NCBI GenBank assembly: GCA_947579665.1 | Contig: CANPUZ010000054.1 | Location: forward strand, 124,001 to 188,000 | Direction: 5' to 3' | DNA from: Sympetrum striolatum | Taxonomy: Eukaryota > Arthropoda > Insecta > Odonata > Libellulidae | DNA: 64,000 nt | Shown here: positions 62,148-64,000 of the stretch, piece after piece | Layout: the number at the start of each line of letters is the position of its first letter | Numbering within the stretch: position 1 is the first letter of the stretch | The notes under the pieces: generated by a model | Databases searched by the model: none | Told to the model about the DNA's origin: nothing | What the model saw: the letters and a program-made list of their open reading frames with translations, nothing else | Translations under genes and position numbers: made by a program

Positions 62148-64000
62148 GCCATTTTCAATCCGACGTCGGATGTAGGCCTCCCTAAGTACTTTCCAATTTT
62201 CTCTGTCCTGAGCTTCTCGTTGCCACGTTACACCTAAGTACTTGATGATGTCTCTGTTCCACCTGTCCATAGGTCGTCTTCTTGGTCTCTTCACATCTCT
62301 TGGTATCCAGTTGAGAACTGCAGATGTCCAACGGTTGTCGTTTCTTCTTGCAATATGGCCGGCCCACCTCCATTTCAGTGATCTTACCTTATCTATTATG
62401 TCTGTAACTCCAGTCATCATTCTCACCCAAGTGTTTCGTTTCCTGTCTCTTCTTGTGATTCCCAGCATGCAGCGCTCCATGCTCCTTTGTGTTGTCTGAA
62501 GTCTCTGGGTTATTGCAGCATTTAACACCCAAGTTTCACTTCCATAGGTCAAGACAGGTAAAATGCATTGGTTGAAGACCTTCCTCTTCAAAACCATTGG
62601 CATTTCTGAATTCAGAATGTGTGAGTTCCTTCCAAATGCGCTCCAGCCAAGTTTCATTCTTCTGTTTACTTCATTAATCCTGATTTTCTCTCCTGTTGTT
62701 ACAAGTTGTCCCAGGTATGTGTATTCCAAGCAAGCATCCAGAGGTTTTTCTTGAAGTTTGACTGGCTCTTGCACTGTAAAAGAATTATACATAACCTTTG
62801 TTTTTGTTAGGTTTATCCTGAGTCCTATCTTCTGTCCTGCTGTGTTTAGCTCTTCAAGTCTTGAAGTTAGATCTTCTGCGTTAGCTGCAAAGAGAACTAT
62901 ATCATCTGCAAAACGGAGGTGACTGATGTACTCCCCATTTACTCTTAACCCCTTCTCTTCCCAATCAAGGGTTTTAAAAACTTCTTCTAAAATGGCTGTG
63001 AACAAGATGGGTGATAGACCGTCACCTTGTCGAACTCCCTTCTCAATCTTGAATTCATCGGTCTCTTCATGAAGCATTACAGAAGCTGTGGCATTCTCGT
63101 AGACACTGCGCAAGAGGCGGATGTACTCAGAATCTATCCCTTGATTCTTCAGAGCTTTCAGAGTGGAGGAGGTACTTACCGAGTCGAAGGCCTGTTCATA
63201 ATCTACAAAGCAAAGGACGAGTGGCATCTCGTATTCATTCGTTCTGTTTATAATTTCCTGTAATGTGTGGATGTGGTCCATAGTGCTGAAGCCTTTCCGG
63301 AATCCCGCTTGTTCTCGAGGCTGGGCTGAAGACAGGGTCATCTTAAGACGTTCCGCTATTATCCTCATGAATGTTTTGTAGACAACTGGAAGGAGGCTAA
63401 TGGGGCGATAGTTCTTCAAATCTTCTTTGCTTCCTTTCTTGTGCAGAAGGGCAATCCTTGCGTGGTTCCATTCCTTGGGAATCATTCCTTGTTTTAGACA
63501 ATTACTGAATAATTGTGCTAAAACATTAGCAATCTCTGTTCCACCAGCTTTCAGATATTCCGCCAACACCCCATCTGCTCCTCCTGCTTTCCCATTCTTC
63601 ATCTGCTTAATCGCCGCCATTACTTCTTCTGGGAGGATTGAGAGGAGATTTTGTGAGCTTTGGCTTTCATCTTGGTTCTCCTCTTCGGCGTTTCCTACCT
63701 TCTTGTATAGGTTGCCAAAGTATTCTGCTACAATCCTTAATATTGCTGGTCTGCTATATGTTGTGGTGCCATCTCCTTTCTGTAAGGCTAAAATCTGTTT
63801 CTTACCAATTGCTAGGCGTCTTCTAGCCCTCTTTATGCTTTTGTTATTTTCTATGGCCTCTTGCACAATCTTTTCATTAAAATTCCTCACGTCTTCCTTG
63901 ATTGCTACTCTGATGGCTTTGCAAAGCTCGGCATATTCGATATTATCTCTTGGAGTGTTTAAATTCTTCAGTTCCTTCCGTCGTTTCATCATTTTCCGGG
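62145..64000 (-). CDS. RTE-type LINE ORF2, reverse transcriptase part (5' end off window)
   Basis: An open frame of at least 615 codons that continues past the window edge. The enzyme copies the LINE RNA into DNA at the nicked target. Visible motifs: [13 protein letters not shown] and [13 protein letters not shown] (finger region), [11 protein letters not shown] with the first catalytic Asp (near residue 264 from the ATG at 63992), [21 protein letters not shown] with the catalytic Asp pair (near residue 362), LTKTKVM and YLGQLV (thumb). The C-terminus has [10 protein letters not shown] and a basic, Arg-rich region followed by [20 protein letters not shown], typical of RTE-related elements. 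The apurinic endonuclease domain should lie beyond the edge. Intact RT with no stops: recently active. The ATG at 63992 is probably internal. Confidence 0.93.

Overview
The window looks like intergenic, transposon-packed DNA from an AT-rich animal genome, most probably an arthropod. The evidence is a set of typical animal transposons (RTE and Jockey retroelements, mariner, Tigger/pogo, two kinds of hAT, Helitrons), GT-AG splice sites, no long host gene, and many microsatellites. I cannot name the species from the sequence. Almost nothing is an intact gene. The only long intact reading frame is the reverse transcriptase of an RTE-type LINE at the right edge, which is cut by the window end.

The dominant and most unusual feature is one non-autonomous repeat family, here called the six-module element. 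It has 11 full copies plus 5 fragments, about 15 kb or roughly a quarter of the window. Each full copy is about 1.1 kb and holds exactly six diverged modules spaced about 150-180 bp apart. Every module is centred on a tRNA-B-box-like core, GGTTCGANNCC. The modules otherwise differ strongly from one another. The tail has a perfect small hairpin (CTTGCA-GTA-TGCAAG) about 12 nt before a terminal CTCG. The head often starts with TC, and the best-resolved insertion lies between A and T with no target duplication. These traits recall Helitron/Helentron-associated elements that carry tandem repeats of about 160 bp, but the family placement is my inference. Two head types and two body types occur in all four combinations.

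Layout. 1-1.4 kb: six-module copies. 3.8-5.3 kb: minus-strand Helitron with a canonical hairpin-CTAG end and a decayed cargo gene. 7.4-14.2 kb: six-module copies, a hAT-like MITE, and a second Helitron (10.7-13.8 kb). 16.6-17.7 kb: dead mariner. 18.2-19.7 kb: repeat with internal tandem units and a CA tract. 20-25 kb: no genes, only diverged tandem repeats. 25.1-25.7 kb and 36.1 kb: two possible exons of one unrecognised minus-strand host gene. 26.5-27.3 kb: dead ZBED/SCAND3-like hAT. 28.0-32.1 kb: a nested stack in which a repeat is split by a six-module element that abuts a complete 2.34 kb Tigger. 34.4-35.7 kb: deleted Tigger and a MITE. 40.5-41.5 kb: TIR element with unknown ORFs. 42.8-45.6 kb: hAT with a CGGBP1-like transposase, inside or beside a third Helitron that ends at 49112 and carries the better-preserved version of the cargo ORFs. 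49-51.3 kb: Jockey gag fragments. 52.8-61.9 kb: a cluster of eight six-module copies in both orientations. 62.1-64 kb: RTE LINE.

There is no operon-like cooperation between genes. What links the parts is nested insertion and shared repeat modules. All family assignments were made by eye from motifs, without a database search.
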